64,000 nt of DNA. It comes from Clostridium_AT stratigraminis. Its GTDB lineage: Bacteria; Bacillota; Clostridia; Clostridiales; Clostridiaceae. The first letter of the stretch is position 1. Each line of letters starts with the position of its first letter. Both the position numbers and the translations under genes were made by a program. This document shows positions 1 through 9,258 of the stretch, piece after piece. Below the pieces are notes generated by a model, which had not been told where the DNA came from, did not search any database, and was given only the letters and a program-made list of their open reading frames with translations. Location: the NCBI RefSeq assembly GCF_045310675.1, contig NZ_JBJHZZ010000001.1, positions 806,001-870,000 of the forward strand. The letters are read 5' to 3'.

Positions 1-269
1 ATAAAGAAATAAAACAAGTTACTGTAGATGGACAAGAAGTAAGGCTAACTGCAATAGAGTATAAAATCTTGCAGCTTCTAATGGAGTATATGGGACGTAT
101 TTTTTCAATTGAAGAAATCTATGAAAAGGTGTGGAATGAGCCTTCTTATAACGTAGATAATACTGTAGCTGTACATATTAGAAGAATAAGAGAGAAAATT
201 GAAATCAATCCAAAGGAACCGAAATATTTAAAGGTGGTGTGGGGTATTGGATATAAAATTCAAAAATAA
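1..269 (+). CDS. Response regulator, C-terminal DNA-binding part (5' end outside window)
   Basis: The reading frame is open from base 3 and encodes the last 89 residues of an OmpR/PhoB-type response regulator. The winged-helix effector domain is recognisable from the LTAIEYKILQLLMEY opening, the recognition-helix segment NTVAVHIRRIREKIE and the terminal wing GIGYKIQK. The phosphoacceptor receiver domain lies upstream of the window. The gene overlaps the start of the following histidine kinase, the usual arrangement for a cognate pair, so it most likely binds promoters when phosphorylated by that kinase. Its targets cannot be read from this window. Confidence 0.9.
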   Translation, partial: KEIKQVTVDGQEVRLTAIEYKILQLLMEYMGRIFSIEEIYEKVWNEPSYNVDNTVAVHIRRIREKIEINPKEPKYLKVVWGIGYKIQK

Positions 270-2454
270 GTATATAAACATAATAGCTTTAGTACTTTCA
301 ATATTTTTACTGTCCACTTCTATGATTGCAGGTGTTGAATGTTGGAATAATAGAAGGTATCTAAACACAAACCCTTACTTTCACAGCAATGAATTTATAA
401 ACGAATTAAATAATTTTTTTAATAATCTTAAATCATATACTACAACCTATAAAGATTATGATAAAAAGACTGATGATGAAAAAATAAACCAAGATGAACT
501 AACTCAATTGAAGCAGAACTATGATAATATAGTGCAGCAGAAGGTAGATGAAGTTAAAGCTAAATATGAAACTCAAGTAAATCAGATTAATAATAACGCA
601 ATAAATCCTTCACAGCAGCTTACTAAAGAAGAAATTGATAGAAAAATTAATAACTTAAAGCAGCAGGAAAATAACGAAGTTGAACAAGTAAATAAAGAAA
701 ATACAAAATCCATAGAGGATATAAAAAAGGAACTCGTTGATAGAAATATTAAAGACTATAATAATATTAAGAATCAGCTTCAAGCTAAAGGAGCAATAAA
801 ATACTATATCAAAGATGGAACAAATAATGAAACCTACACCAATATAGTAGATTTAGATAATATAGATAATTATTTAAAAACAAAAGCCCTATACAGCATT
901 AGCTTTCCGAGAAACTTATTTGGTGAAAGTAATTTAACATATATAAATAGCTATTTTAGCTCTAAGGGTATGGAGGGCTACTTAATAGTACCAAAGGAGT
1001 CTGAGGGTTTTAGCTACATACATGCAAATTACAAATATTATAATTCCGTAAGAAACAGAGTGGCTTTTGAACTTTTACTTTGCTTATTAACTTTAGCAGC
1101 AGGAGCAGCGGTTTTAACTTATACAAAACGAAAGACCTTTGAAGGTTTTGGCTATTTTAATAAACTTCAAGCCATATTTAATAAAATTCCTTTTGACTTG
1201 AGTATTTTAATATTTCTCATATATTGTCCCTACGCTAAAAATATTATTGATAGATCAGGTGGGTTAATTATTAGACCTCCCGGAGCCGATCAAATAAAGC
1301 CATTTCTAGTTATAGGAATTTATATGCTATTTTGGTTTGTATTTTTCCATGAAGTTTTACCTTTAATAAAGGACAAAAGCAAAATTAAAGATAAATTTCA
1401 AAACAGCTTATTCACAAAAATTATAAATTTTACTGGAGAACATTTAAAATCTAACGGGATTTTTTATAATATAATTGTATTTTTTATACTTTCTGCATTG
1501 TACGGTGCATTTTTATTTCTATTATGTGCAGCTTTTTGGGGAAGCGCTGCACCTATAATTGCATTTTTATTTATTGTATACTGCGTTTATGTATTGGTAT
1601 ATCTCATTAATAAAATTAGCTATCTAGATAAAATAATAAAAGGAACCGATGAAATTGCCTCCGGAAACCTAAATTTTGCTATTGTGGAAAAAGGAAAAGG
1701 AAACTTATCTAGATTATCTCATAATATAAACAACCTTGAAATTGGGATTAAAAAGTCAATGGAAGAACAAATGAAAAGTGATAGGCTTAAATCAGAGTTA
1801 ATTACCAATGTATCTCATGATTTAAAAACTCCCTTAACTTCAATAATTAATTATGTAAATTTACTTAAGCAGGAAAACCTATCAAAGGAGGAAGTAGACG
1901 GCTATGTAACTGTTCTAGACAAAAAGACAGAAAGACTAAAACTTCTTATAGAAGATTTATTTGAAGCCTCAAAAATGGCAAGTGGAGCAGTTGATCTAAA
2001 TATAGAAAAAATAGATACAGCTCAGCTTTTAAGACAGTCCCTAGCGGAATTAGATGAAAAAATCAAAAATTCCTCATTAACTTTCAGAGTGAATATACCT
2101 AACAGCAAAGTCTATGCAAACTTAGACGGAAAGAAAACTTGGAGAATTTTTGAAAACCTAATTGGCAACATTTTAAAATACTCTCAGCCAAATTCTAGAG
2201 TTTATATTGATCTTGCTGAAGATTTTAATAACATAGTAATAACTATGAAAAACATATCTTCCTATGAAATGAATTTTGATGTGGATGAAATTTTTGAAAG
2301 ATTTAAACGTGGTGATTCTTCTAGAAATACAGAAGGCTCAGGCCTTGGACTTGCAATCGCTAAAAGTATAGCTGAACTTCAAGGTGGAAGTCTTAATATT
2401 GAAATTGATGGAGACTTATTTAAGGCAACTGTTAAATTCATTAAAATAATATAA
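247..2454 (+). CDS. Membrane sensor histidine kinase
   Basis: This 735-residue kinase probably starts at TTG 247, preceded by a GGTGGTGTGGGG purine-rich stretch and overlapping the response regulator by 23 bases. Residues about 10-31 form a first membrane segment. An extracytoplasmic region of about 240 residues follows, rich in Gln/Lys/Glu and probably coiled-coil at about 60-170. Five further hydrophobic segments lie near 274-293, 316-334, 353-372, 409-431 and 437-455. The HisKA phosphoacceptor is His524 in SHDLKTPLTSI, and the ATPase domain ends with the G box EGSGLGLAIAK near 696-706. The catalytic core is standard. The long coiled-coil sensor followed by a multi-pass bundle is not a named sensor type that I recognise, so the stimulus is unknown. 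Confidence 0.9.
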   Translation: MDIKFKNKYINIIALVLSIFLLSTSMIAGVECWNNRRYLNTNPYFHSNEFINELNNFFNNLKSYTTTYKDYDKKTDDEKINQDELTQLKQNYDNIVQQKVDEVKAKYETQVNQINNNAINPSQQLTKEEIDRKINNLKQQENNEVEQVNKENTKSIEDIKKELVDRNIKDYNNIKNQLQAKGAIKYYIKDGTNNETYTNIVDLDNIDNYLKTKALYSISFPRNLFGESNLTYINSYFSSKGMEGYLIVPKESEGFSYIHANYKYYNSVRNRVAFELLLCLLTLAAGAAVLTYTKRKTFEGFGYFNKLQAIFNKIPFDLSILIFLIYCPYAKNIIDRSGGLIIRPPGADQIKPFLVIGIYMLFWFVFFHEVLPLIKDKSKIKDKFQNSLFTKIINFTGEHLKSNGIFYNIIVFFILSALYGAFLFLLCAAFWGSAAPIIAFLFIVYCVYVLVYLINKISYLDKIIKGTDEIASGNLNFAIVEKGKGNLSRLSHNINNLEIGIKKSMEEQMKSDRLKSELITNVSHDLKTPLTSIINYVNLLKQENLSKEEVDGYVTVLDKKTERLKLLIEDLFEASKMASGAVDLNIEKIDTAQLLRQSLAELDEKIKNSSLTFRVNIPNSKVYANLDGKKTWRIFENLIGNILKYSQPNSRVYIDLAEDFNNIVITMKNISSYEMNFDVDEIFERFKRGDSSRNTEGSGLGLAIAKSIAELQGGSLNIEIDGDLFKATVKFIKII

Positions 2455-2472
2455 TTGAGTGTTTAAAAAAAG

Positions 2473-2518
2473 TTAGAGCCCCATGAGACAAATATTAAAT
2501 TATCTCATGGGGCTCTAA
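2473..2518. terminator. Hairpin terminator between convergent genes
   Basis: A perfect 16-bp inverted repeat, TTAGAGCCCCATGAGA and its complement, is separated by 14 bases. It lies between the histidine kinase and the convergent zinc-ribbon gene. It is preceded by an A-run, so it could serve the minus strand well; there is no long T-run on the plus strand. Confidence 0.75.
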
Positions 2519-2540
2519 TGAATAAATTAAAATTATAACT

Positions 2541-2936
2541 TTAAGACCTTCCCTTAAATTCAGTTCCACATTTTTTACATGTAATTACGATTTTGCCCTT
2601 TTTCCTTGGAACTCTAAGTTTTTGAGAACAATTAGGACATTTAAATACTTTGAATTTTCTATTGTCCATAATAGATGCCTTTGTTCTATAAAACCACAAC
2701 TTTAATATAGAAAGATAATTTTCAAATACTGCTAGTTCTTGATATCTTTTGTATTTATTTTTTGAAATACTTCTCCAAAGGCTGTAAATAACTATTGCAT
2801 AACCAAATATAGCAGTATATTTTCCAGTAGTTAAAATAACACCAATAATAATAAGGTATTTTGAAAGCTTATCAAAGCCATAGGAATCTCTAAATTGATA
2901 TGAAAGTTTACTAAAAATATTTTTAAAGTTCAACAC
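2541..2936 (-). CDS. Small membrane protein with C-terminal zinc ribbon
   Basis: This 131-residue protein has a hydrophobic segment at about residues 28-53, a basic linker, and a C-terminal zinc ribbon with Cys100, Cys103, Cys120 and Cys123 (C-x2-C-x16-C-x2-C). The ribbon has the pattern K-L-R-V-P-R-K-K-G-K between the cysteine pairs. The same ribbon, with identical spacing, ends the glutaredoxin-like protein at 46496-46834 in this window. The likely layout is one or two membrane passes with a cytoplasmic metal-binding tail. I do not recognise a named family and cannot assign a function. Confidence 0.7.
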   Translation of the reverse strand: MLNFKNIFSKLSYQFRDSYGFDKLSKYLIIIGVILTTGKYTAIFGYAIVIYSLWRSISKNKYKRYQELAVFENYLSILKLWFYRTKASIMDNRKFKVFKCPNCSQKLRVPRKKGKIVITCKKCGTEFKGRS

Positions 2937-3122
2937 TATATGCCCCCTAAAATGACTATAATCATAGATATTTAATTAGAACATTATACCTATGTTAGCA
3001 CAGCGGATATACAGCTACAATAAGAATTGTGTTAATTTTTTATAAATTTAATGGGAATAAAATTAAGTATAAAACCAATAATATTATAAATAGTTGAATA
3101 TTAATTATAAGGAGGCTCAACA

Positions 3123-3353
3123 ATGGATAATAAATCAAAGATACAAAAGGTAAAGAAAAATCCTGATGGTGATATTACAGATGTAATGTTAGACAATGGG
3201 AATGTGTATTCAATAAATGAAGCAATTATGATGACTAGAGACGGACTCATTGAGGGAGTTAATGTTGGTAAAGCTAAAAATGGCAGAGAATATTTACGAA
3301 GCAACCCTAATGGTGAGGAAGACGATAATCTAGAAAATAAGCCAACATTTTAA
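3123..3353 (+). CDS. DUF3892-type small protein
   Basis: A 76-residue acidic protein starts at ATG 3123 behind AAGGAGG with good spacing. The pattern of an N-terminal KIQKVKKNPDGDITDV strand, the VYSINEAIMM turn and the GLIEGVNVGK segment followed by REYLRSNPNG matches the DUF3892 family of short Firmicute proteins. Members are usually single-domain and of unknown function. It stands alone between two terminators, so it is probably monocistronic. The minus-strand frame over it is a shadow. Confidence 0.75.
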   Translation: MDNKSKIQKVKKNPDGDITDVMLDNGNVYSINEAIMMTRDGLIEGVNVGKAKNGREYLRSNPNGEEDDNLENKPTF

Positions 3354-3375
3354 AATTATATATATTTAAATATAG

Positions 3376-3432
3376 CCCTATGGATTAATAACTTATAAGA
3401 TAGTTAAGGACATTATCCATAGGGATTTTTTT
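3376..3432 (+). terminator. Rho-independent terminator after the DUF3892 gene
   Basis: CCCTATGGATTAAT pairs with ATTATCCATAGGG across a 21-base loop, and the right arm runs into an A followed by eight Ts. Confidence 0.85.
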
Positions 3433-3519
3433 CGGCAAGAAATGGTAAAGAGATGATGAAATATCCTGGATATTGCTATAAAATATTTATTATAGATAAA
3501 TTTAGTGGGAGGAATACAT

Positions 3520-4713
3520 ATGTTAGAGAAAAATCTCAAATATGATTTTGAAACGGTTATAAATAGGACAAATACTGGTTCAGCAAAGTGGGAACTTATG
3601 AAAAGTTGGAATCCTAAGGTATCAGATGGGACAGTACCTTTTTCAGTTGCAGATATGGAGTTTAAGAATGCACCTGAAATTATTGAAGGGTTAAAGACAT
3701 TTATTGACTATACAGTTTTAGGCTATACAGAGCCAACAGAAAATTACTTAAGGTCTGTATGCAGCTGGATGAAGAGAAGACATTACTGGGATATAAAGTC
3801 TGAATGGATAGTGGAATCTCCTGGGGTAGTACCTGCTTTTTTTTCAGCAATTAAGGCTCTAACTGAGCCAGGGGATGGAATAATAATAATGACTCCTGTT
3901 TATTATCCATTTTATATGGCTATGGAAAGAAATAATAGAACAATTATTAAAAATCAGCTTATAAAAAAGGAGGACACCTATGATATAGATTTTGAGGATC
4001 TTGAACTAAAGGCAAAGAATCCTAAAGCAAAAATACTACTCTTTTGCAGTCCTCACAATCCAATAGGAAGAGTTTGGTCTAAAGCTGAACTTGAGAGAGT
4101 AGGAGAAATATGTTTAAGAAATAATATTCTAATAATATCAGATGAGATACATTTTGATATTATTATGCCTGGTTTTAAACATAGGGTATTTGCAACAATT
4201 TCGGAAGAATTATCAAATAATATGATTATTTGCACAGCTCCAAGTAAGACCTTTAATTTAGCTGGACTACAAGTATCTAACATAATAATACCAAACAAGC
4301 AAATTAGAGAAGCCTATGTAAAAGAAGCCCAGTCAAATGCCTTTGTTTCATTAAATATATTAGGCTATAAAGGTTGTGAAATAGCTTACAATGAAGGTGA
4401 AAGCTGGCTAGAGGAACTTATAAATGTAATCTATCATAATCACCTGGTGCTTAAAAAATACATTGAAGAAAATATACCAAAAATTAAGGTGTTTGATCTT
4501 CAAGGAACCTACCTTCAATGGATGGATTTTAATGGACTTGGACTTAATAAAGATGAACTTGAAAAATTATTACACGAGGCGAAACTTTTCTTTGATGAAG
4601 GCTATGTCTTTGGGGAGGAGGGAATTGGCTTCGAAAGAATGAATTTAGCATGTCCTACAAATGTGCTATTTAATGCTTTAGAAAAACTAAGAAAATTGAT
4701 AGATAGGAATTAG
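3520..4713 (+). CDS. PatB/MalY-type PLP-dependent C-S lyase or aminotransferase
   Basis: This is a fold-type I PLP enzyme of the MalY/PatB subfamily, whose members cleave the C-S bond of cystathionine or cysteine conjugates (cystathionine beta-lyase activity). I chose ATG 3520 rather than the upstream GTG 3505 because the GGGAGG ribosome site at 3507-3512 would overlap the earlier start; this gives 398 residues, typical for the family. Visible motifs are the N-terminal NTGSAKWE and VADMEF segments, CSPHNPIGRVW, SDEIHFD (the Asp contacts the PLP pyridine nitrogen) and the Schiff-base Lys243 in APSKTFNLAG. It appears to be a single-gene unit with a terminator downstream. Regulatory roles known for MalY cannot be judged here. 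Confidence 0.9.
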   Translation: MLEKNLKYDFETVINRTNTGSAKWELMKSWNPKVSDGTVPFSVADMEFKNAPEIIEGLKTFIDYTVLGYTEPTENYLRSVCSWMKRRHYWDIKSEWIVESPGVVPAFFSAIKALTEPGDGIIIMTPVYYPFYMAMERNNRTIIKNQLIKKEDTYDIDFEDLELKAKNPKAKILLFCSPHNPIGRVWSKAELERVGEICLRNNILIISDEIHFDIIMPGFKHRVFATISEELSNNMIICTAPSKTFNLAGLQVSNIIIPNKQIREAYVKEAQSNAFVSLNILGYKGCEIAYNEGESWLEELINVIYHNHLVLKKYIEENIPKIKVFDLQGTYLQWMDFNGLGLNKDELEKLLHEAKLFFDEGYVFGEEGIGFERMNLACPTNVLFNALEKLRKLIDRN

Positions 4714-4781
4714 CTTTTTCGGACAATTTTATTATGGCTAGCTAAAAGTTGTATAAAAATATTTCTTAATAATATTACAAA

Positions 4782-4832
4782 AATAACACTAATATTTATA
4801 AAGTATTGCTAAAGTAGAATATTAGTGTTATT
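4782..4832 (+). terminator. Hairpin terminator after the PatB-like gene
   Basis: AATAACACTAATATT pairs perfectly with AATATTAGTGTTATT across 21 bases and is followed by ATTTATTT. Confidence 0.7.
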
Positions 4833-4885
4833 ATTTATTTATAAACAAGTGTTTAGTTAATAAGCACATGTTGGGAGGTGAATTT

Positions 4886-5980
4886 GTGACAAATAGAGAA
4901 GAAGAAATTTTAGATTTGCTTAGAAAGAATCCTATGATATCACAAAATGAATTAGCAGATATTTTAGGAATAGCAAGGTCCTCAGCAGCAGTTCATATTA
5001 CTAACCTCATAAAAAAAGGCTGCATACTTGGGAAAGGTTATATTTTAAGGGATGAAGCCTATGTTACTGTTATTGGTGGAACCAACATGGATATAGTTGG
5101 ATTTCCTGATAAAAAGCTTATTGCAAGAGACTCAAACCCTGGTAAAGTAAGGATTTCCACAGGGGGAGTAGGGAGGAATATTGCAGAAAATTTAGTGAAA
5201 TTCGGACTTCATACAAAGCTTATAAGTGCAGTTGGCGATGATGTTTATGGCAATAAAATTATGGATGAAGCTAGAATTATAGGTCTTGATATGCAGGATT
5301 CCCTTGTACTTAAAGGCCAACAGACCTCAACTTATTTGGCAGTTTTAGATGAATCAGGAGATATGTCTGTAGGAATAGCACATATGGATATTTTTGATGA
5401 TCTAAGCATTGATTTTATTAAGAATAAAAATTATATTATTGATAATTCAAGGCTTTGTGTTATAGATACAAACATACCAAAGGATGTAATAGAATACGCC
5501 TTAACTACGAATAAGAAAACAAATTTCTTTTTAGATACAGTATCTACCACTAAGGCTATGAAGGTTAAAGATTTAATTGGTTATTTTCATACTATAAAGC
5601 CTAACAAAATTGAAGCTGAAATGCTTTCGGGCATCTCAATTAATTCTGATGAGGATTTTAAAAGAACCTCGTTTTATTTCTTAAATAAAGGAGTAAAACA
5701 AGTATTTATTAGTCTAGGAGAACAAGGCGTATTTTATGATGATGGAGTAATTAGCAAACTTGTAAAGTCTCCTAAAATAGAAGTAGTTAATGCAACAGGT
5801 GCAGGGGATGCTTTTATAGCAGCTCTGGCATACAGCCACTTTAACCAATTTGATATTGATTTAAGTACTAGATTTGCAATGAGTGCTTCTATTGTTGCAT
5901 TATCCCATGAAAACACAATTAATCCTAACATGTCTGTTAATAATGTTAAAACTAAAATGAAAGAATTTAATTTAATATAA
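4886..5980 (+). CDS. psuK: Pseudouridine kinase-like PfkB sugar kinase with N-terminal HTH
   Basis: The protein phosphorylates a nucleoside, most likely pseudouridine to pseudouridine 5'-phosphate, the substrate of the glycosidase encoded next door. GTG 4886 is preferred over ATG 4868 because GGGAGGTG lies between them, giving 364 residues. Residues 1-55 form a winged helix-turn-helix (LRKNPMISQNELADILGIA), as in YeiC/PsuK-type kinases. The PfkB domain follows, with GGTNMDIVGFPD, the substrate motif GGVGRNIAENL and the signature NATGAGDAFIAAL carrying catalytic Asp308. Pairing with psuG strongly supports the substrate. The HTH suggests autoregulation, but no operator was identified. Confidence 0.88.
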   Translation: MTNREEEILDLLRKNPMISQNELADILGIARSSAAVHITNLIKKGCILGKGYILRDEAYVTVIGGTNMDIVGFPDKKLIARDSNPGKVRISTGGVGRNIAENLVKFGLHTKLISAVGDDVYGNKIMDEARIIGLDMQDSLVLKGQQTSTYLAVLDESGDMSVGIAHMDIFDDLSIDFIKNKNYIIDNSRLCVIDTNIPKDVIEYALTTNKKTNFFLDTVSTTKAMKVKDLIGYFHTIKPNKIEAEMLSGISINSDEDFKRTSFYFLNKGVKQVFISLGEQGVFYDDGVISKLVKSPKIEVVNATGAGDAFIAALAYSHFNQFDIDLSTRFAMSASIVALSHENTINPNMSVNNVKTKMKEFNLI

Positions 5981-6085
5981 TCCAAGAAGTATTTAATAAT
6001 TAATTGTCATTAAATATTAATAAAAATATAAGAAGCATAAGAATAATAATACTTGTGCAGCATAAGGAATATGAGGAGGAAAATT

Positions 6086-7006
6086 ATGTTAGAAAAATAT
6101 TTAGACATTAATCCAGAGGTTGAAAAAGCACTAAAGGAAGGAAAGCCAGTAGTTGCTCTAGAGTCTACTATAATATCACACGGTATGCCATATCCTAAAA
6201 ATGTTGAAACTGCATTGGAAACTGAGAGAATAGTTAGAGAAAACGGATCTATACCAGCTACAATAGCTATCTTAAAGGGCAGACTAAAGGTAGGTCTTAC
6301 AAGGGAAGAAATAGAATATTTAGGTAAAGGTAAAGAGGTCATTAAGACAAGTAGAAGAGATATACCTTTTATAATTGCAAAAGGTGCAGATGGAGCAACT
6401 ACAGTAGCATCAACTATGATAATTGCTGCTCTAGCAGGAGTTAAGGTATTTGTAACTGGTGGAATAGGCGGAGTTCATAGAGGAGCACAGGAAACCTTCG
6501 ATATCTCTGCAGATTTACAGGAGCTTGCTAATACAAATGTAGCTGTTGTATGTGCAGGAGCAAAATCCATATTAGATATAGGACTCACTTTAGAATACCT
6601 TGAAACTAATGGAGTGCCTGTTGTGGGTTTTGGCACAGAGGAAATGCCAGCCTTCTATACTAGAAAAAGCGGATTTAACGTAGATTACAGAGTTGATACT
6701 CCTGAGGAAGTGGCTGCGGCTATAAAAACAAAGTGGGACTTAGGCTTAAACGGTGGAATGATTATTGCAAATCCAATACCTGAAAAGAATCAAATGGATT
6801 ATGATACTATAAATAATGCCATTGAAAGTGCATTAAGAGATGCTAAGGAAAAAGGTATAAAAGGAAAAGAAACTACACCTTTCTTACTTGCAAAGGTTAA
6901 AGAAATTACAGGTGGAGACAGTCTTGAGTCAAATATACAGTTAGTTTATAACAATGCAAGAGTTGGTTCTAAAATTGCGGTTGAGCTTGCTAATCTAGGT
7001 AAGTAA
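6086..7006 (+). CDS. psuG: Pseudouridine-5'-phosphate glycosidase
   Basis: The enzyme cleaves the C-C glycosidic bond of pseudouridine 5'-phosphate to uracil and ribose 5-phosphate. ATG 6086 follows GAGGAGGAAA and gives 306 residues, normal for PsuG/IndA. Family motifs include VALESTIISHGMPYPKN near the start, KTSRRDIPF, GGIGGVHRGAQETFDISAD and FYTRKSG. It lies about 100 bases downstream of the PsuK-like kinase in the same direction and ends at a strong terminator, so the two probably form one transcript. Its product uracil could feed a pyrimidine pool; a UraA-like permease is encoded elsewhere in the window but is not in this unit. Confidence 0.95.
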   Translation: MLEKYLDINPEVEKALKEGKPVVALESTIISHGMPYPKNVETALETERIVRENGSIPATIAILKGRLKVGLTREEIEYLGKGKEVIKTSRRDIPFIIAKGADGATTVASTMIIAALAGVKVFVTGGIGGVHRGAQETFDISADLQELANTNVAVVCAGAKSILDIGLTLEYLETNGVPVVGFGTEEMPAFYTRKSGFNVDYRVDTPEEVAAAIKTKWDLGLNGGMIIANPIPEKNQMDYDTINNAIESALRDAKEKGIKGKETTPFLLAKVKEITGGDSLESNIQLVYNNARVGSKIAVELANLGK

Positions 7007-7022
7007 TATAAATAATAAGACA

Positions 7023-7078
7023 GGCAGCCACATGAGTTATTAATTATTTATAAATAACTAATAACTCATGTGGCTGCC
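7023..7078 (+). terminator. Long-stem terminator after psuG
   Basis: A perfect 20-bp stem, GGCAGCCACATGAGTTATTA with its complement, has a 16-base AT-rich loop and is followed by ATTATTTATAAATT. Confidence 0.8.
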
Positions 7079-7165
7079 ATTATTTATAAATTGTTAACTT
7101 AATGAGAGCTATAAATATGATATAATATTTATATATACTTGTGAAGAAGGTGAGGTAATAGATTA

Positions 7166-9172
7166 TTGGAGATATTTATCATAGTATTAATTCTTTTAAT
7201 TTGTATTGGGATTTCTAATGTTTTAAATAGGTTTATACCAATGATACCTATTCCGTTAATACAAATTGCATTAGGAATGCTTTTGGCTGTTTTACCTTTA
7301 GGCATTCATATGCCTTTAAATCCAGAACTCTTTTTGGTTCTTTTTATTGCCCCACTTCTATTTAATGATGGAAAGAGAGTTTCAAGAAATGAGCTTTGGA
7401 ATCAGAGAATTCCTATACTGCTCATGTCACTTGGGTTAGTTTTTGTAACCGTATTCGTTTTAGGTTATGTTATTCATTTAATGATACCTTCTATCTCTTT
7501 ATCAGCTTCTTTTGCACTAGCTGCCATTCTTTCACCAACAGATGCCGTTGCTGTTCAATCTTTATCAAAAAGAATTAATTTACCGGGAAATATAATGCAT
7601 CTCTTAGAAGGGGAAGCACTAACTAATGATGCATCAGGTTTAGTAGCCTTTAAATTTGCAGTTGCTGCTACAGTAAGCGGAATTTTTTCTTTAACTCAAG
7701 CAACCTTTAGCTTTTTCATAATAGCAATAGGTGGTGTATTAGCTGGAGTAATTTTATCCTTATTAGTAATAAAGCTTAGAAGGTTCATAAGAAGATTAGG
7801 TATGGAAGACGTTACAGTTCAAATGTTGATTCAAATAATAACTCCTTTTTTTCTTTATTTAGCTGCTGAAGAATTAGGAGTTTCGGGAATTTTAGCAGTG
7901 GTTGCAGGCGGAATTGTTCATGCATATGAGCATGAAAGAACTGAATCGTTTATGTCAAAGCTTCAGGTTGTTTCAGTAAGCACCTGGTCAGTAATCATAT
8001 TTATATTAAATGGGCTCGTTTTCTTAATACTAGGACTGCAAATTCCTGCAGTAATTAAAGTGATTTTTTACGACGAGAAATATGATAACCTTCAGGTTTT
8101 TGGTTATATATTAGCAATTTCAGTTATTCTAATAATTATAAGATTCATTTGGGTATATATTTTCTATGAAGGTAAATTTGCCTTTAGAAGAAAGGAAATG
8201 TTCAGTAGAACAAGGCTCAAGTTTTCTATTTTAACCTCCATTTCTGGTGTTAGAGGATCTGTAACATTGGCTGCAGCCTTCTCAATCCCCTATGTTATTC
8301 AAGGCGGTAATGCATTTCCACAGCGTGATTTAATCATTTTTATATCAGCAGGAGTTATACTTTTTACCTTAATTGAAGCAAGCGTGTTACTTCCTTTACT
8401 TTCTAAAAAAGAAAAGCATGTAAATAGAGAAAATGTGGATAGGTTAGAACACTTAGCACTTATAAAAGTAATTGAAGCCACTGTTAAGGTACTAAGGGAC
8501 GAAATGAATGATGAAAATAGAAAAGCTACTATGTATGTTATTTCTAGTTTTAATAAACAAATTAGAAATGGATATAGAAACACAGACAAGTTTAAATTAA
8601 CCATGGAATTAAGTGAAATAAAAAAAGATGTTTTTACAGAAGCCCTTGAAGCAGAAAAAAAGGAAATAGAACATTTATTTGAAGCAGGTCAAATTTCAAG
8701 GCAGGTATATTTTGAACTTGTGGAGATTTATAGTCATGCAGAAACTATTCTAAAAGACGGGTTTAAACACAGATTCAAATTTGCTATATCAACTGCTAAG
8801 AAGCTCATTTCAAAATTATTATCCTTAAGAAAAAAATCAAACCTTTTATTAATTAAAGAAGTAGAACTTGCTCAAATAACCGTATATAAAGGTGTTATTT
8901 TAGCTATTAGAGATAAAATAAGTGAAGAAAATAAAGCAGCTTCCTTAGAGTTAATTTCACACTATAATGAACTAATCTCACGGCTCCATAGAGGAGATTT
9001 GCCAAATAATCTTGACCAGTTTAATGAAATCAAAAGAAAAATTCAATTTAAAGCTATAGAAGTTCAAAGAAAGGAAGTTCAGCTTCTATTTGAGAATGGT
9101 GAAATAAATCGTGATATTGCAAATAAGCTTCGTAAATTTATCAATTATTGGGAAGCTTCTATATTAGATTAA
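7166..9172 (+). CDS. CPA1-family Na+(K+)/H+ antiporter with duplicated cytosolic tail
   Basis: This 668-residue transporter belongs to the monovalent cation:proton antiporter-1 family. The first 400 residues are about a dozen membrane helices with the family motifs LSPTDAVAV (Asp126) and EGEALTNDASGLVAF (Asn154-Asp155, the ion-binding pair). The start is TTG 7166, preceded by AAGGTGAGG at somewhat long spacing. The cytosolic tail, about residues 425-668, contains two related repeats (about 429-532 and 566-667). They share R-D-x3-x-E-N-x-x-A near their starts and the motif K-E-[IV]-x2-L-F-E-x-G-x-I-x-R near 500 and 638. It is flanked by terminators on both sides, so it is monocistronic. It probably serves pH and sodium homeostasis. 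Confidence 0.9.
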   Translation: MEIFIIVLILLICIGISNVLNRFIPMIPIPLIQIALGMLLAVLPLGIHMPLNPELFLVLFIAPLLFNDGKRVSRNELWNQRIPILLMSLGLVFVTVFVLGYVIHLMIPSISLSASFALAAILSPTDAVAVQSLSKRINLPGNIMHLLEGEALTNDASGLVAFKFAVAATVSGIFSLTQATFSFFIIAIGGVLAGVILSLLVIKLRRFIRRLGMEDVTVQMLIQIITPFFLYLAAEELGVSGILAVVAGGIVHAYEHERTESFMSKLQVVSVSTWSVIIFILNGLVFLILGLQIPAVIKVIFYDEKYDNLQVFGYILAISVILIIIRFIWVYIFYEGKFAFRRKEMFSRTRLKFSILTSISGVRGSVTLAAAFSIPYVIQGGNAFPQRDLIIFISAGVILFTLIEASVLLPLLSKKEKHVNRENVDRLEHLALIKVIEATVKVLRDEMNDENRKATMYVISSFNKQIRNGYRNTDKFKLTMELSEIKKDVFTEALEAEKKEIEHLFEAGQISRQVYFELVEIYSHAETILKDGFKHRFKFAISTAKKLISKLLSLRKKSNLLLIKEVELAQITVYKGVILAIRDKISEENKAASLELISHYNELISRLHRGDLPNNLDQFNEIKRKIQFKAIEVQRKEVQLLFENGEINRDIANKLRKFINYWEASILD

Positions 9173-9176
9173 GTGA

Positions 9177-9226
9177 AATGGCATCCATATGACTTGCAAA
9201 TAAGAATAAGTCATATGGATGCCATT
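9177..9226. terminator. Long-stem terminator between antiporter and exopolysaccharide cluster
   Basis: AATGGCATCCATATGACTT pairs perfectly with its complement across 12 bases and continues into TTATTCAT. Only 32 bases separate it from the first exopolysaccharide gene. Confidence 0.8.
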
Positions 9227-9258
9227 TTATTCATATTATATTACATAATATGTGAGGG

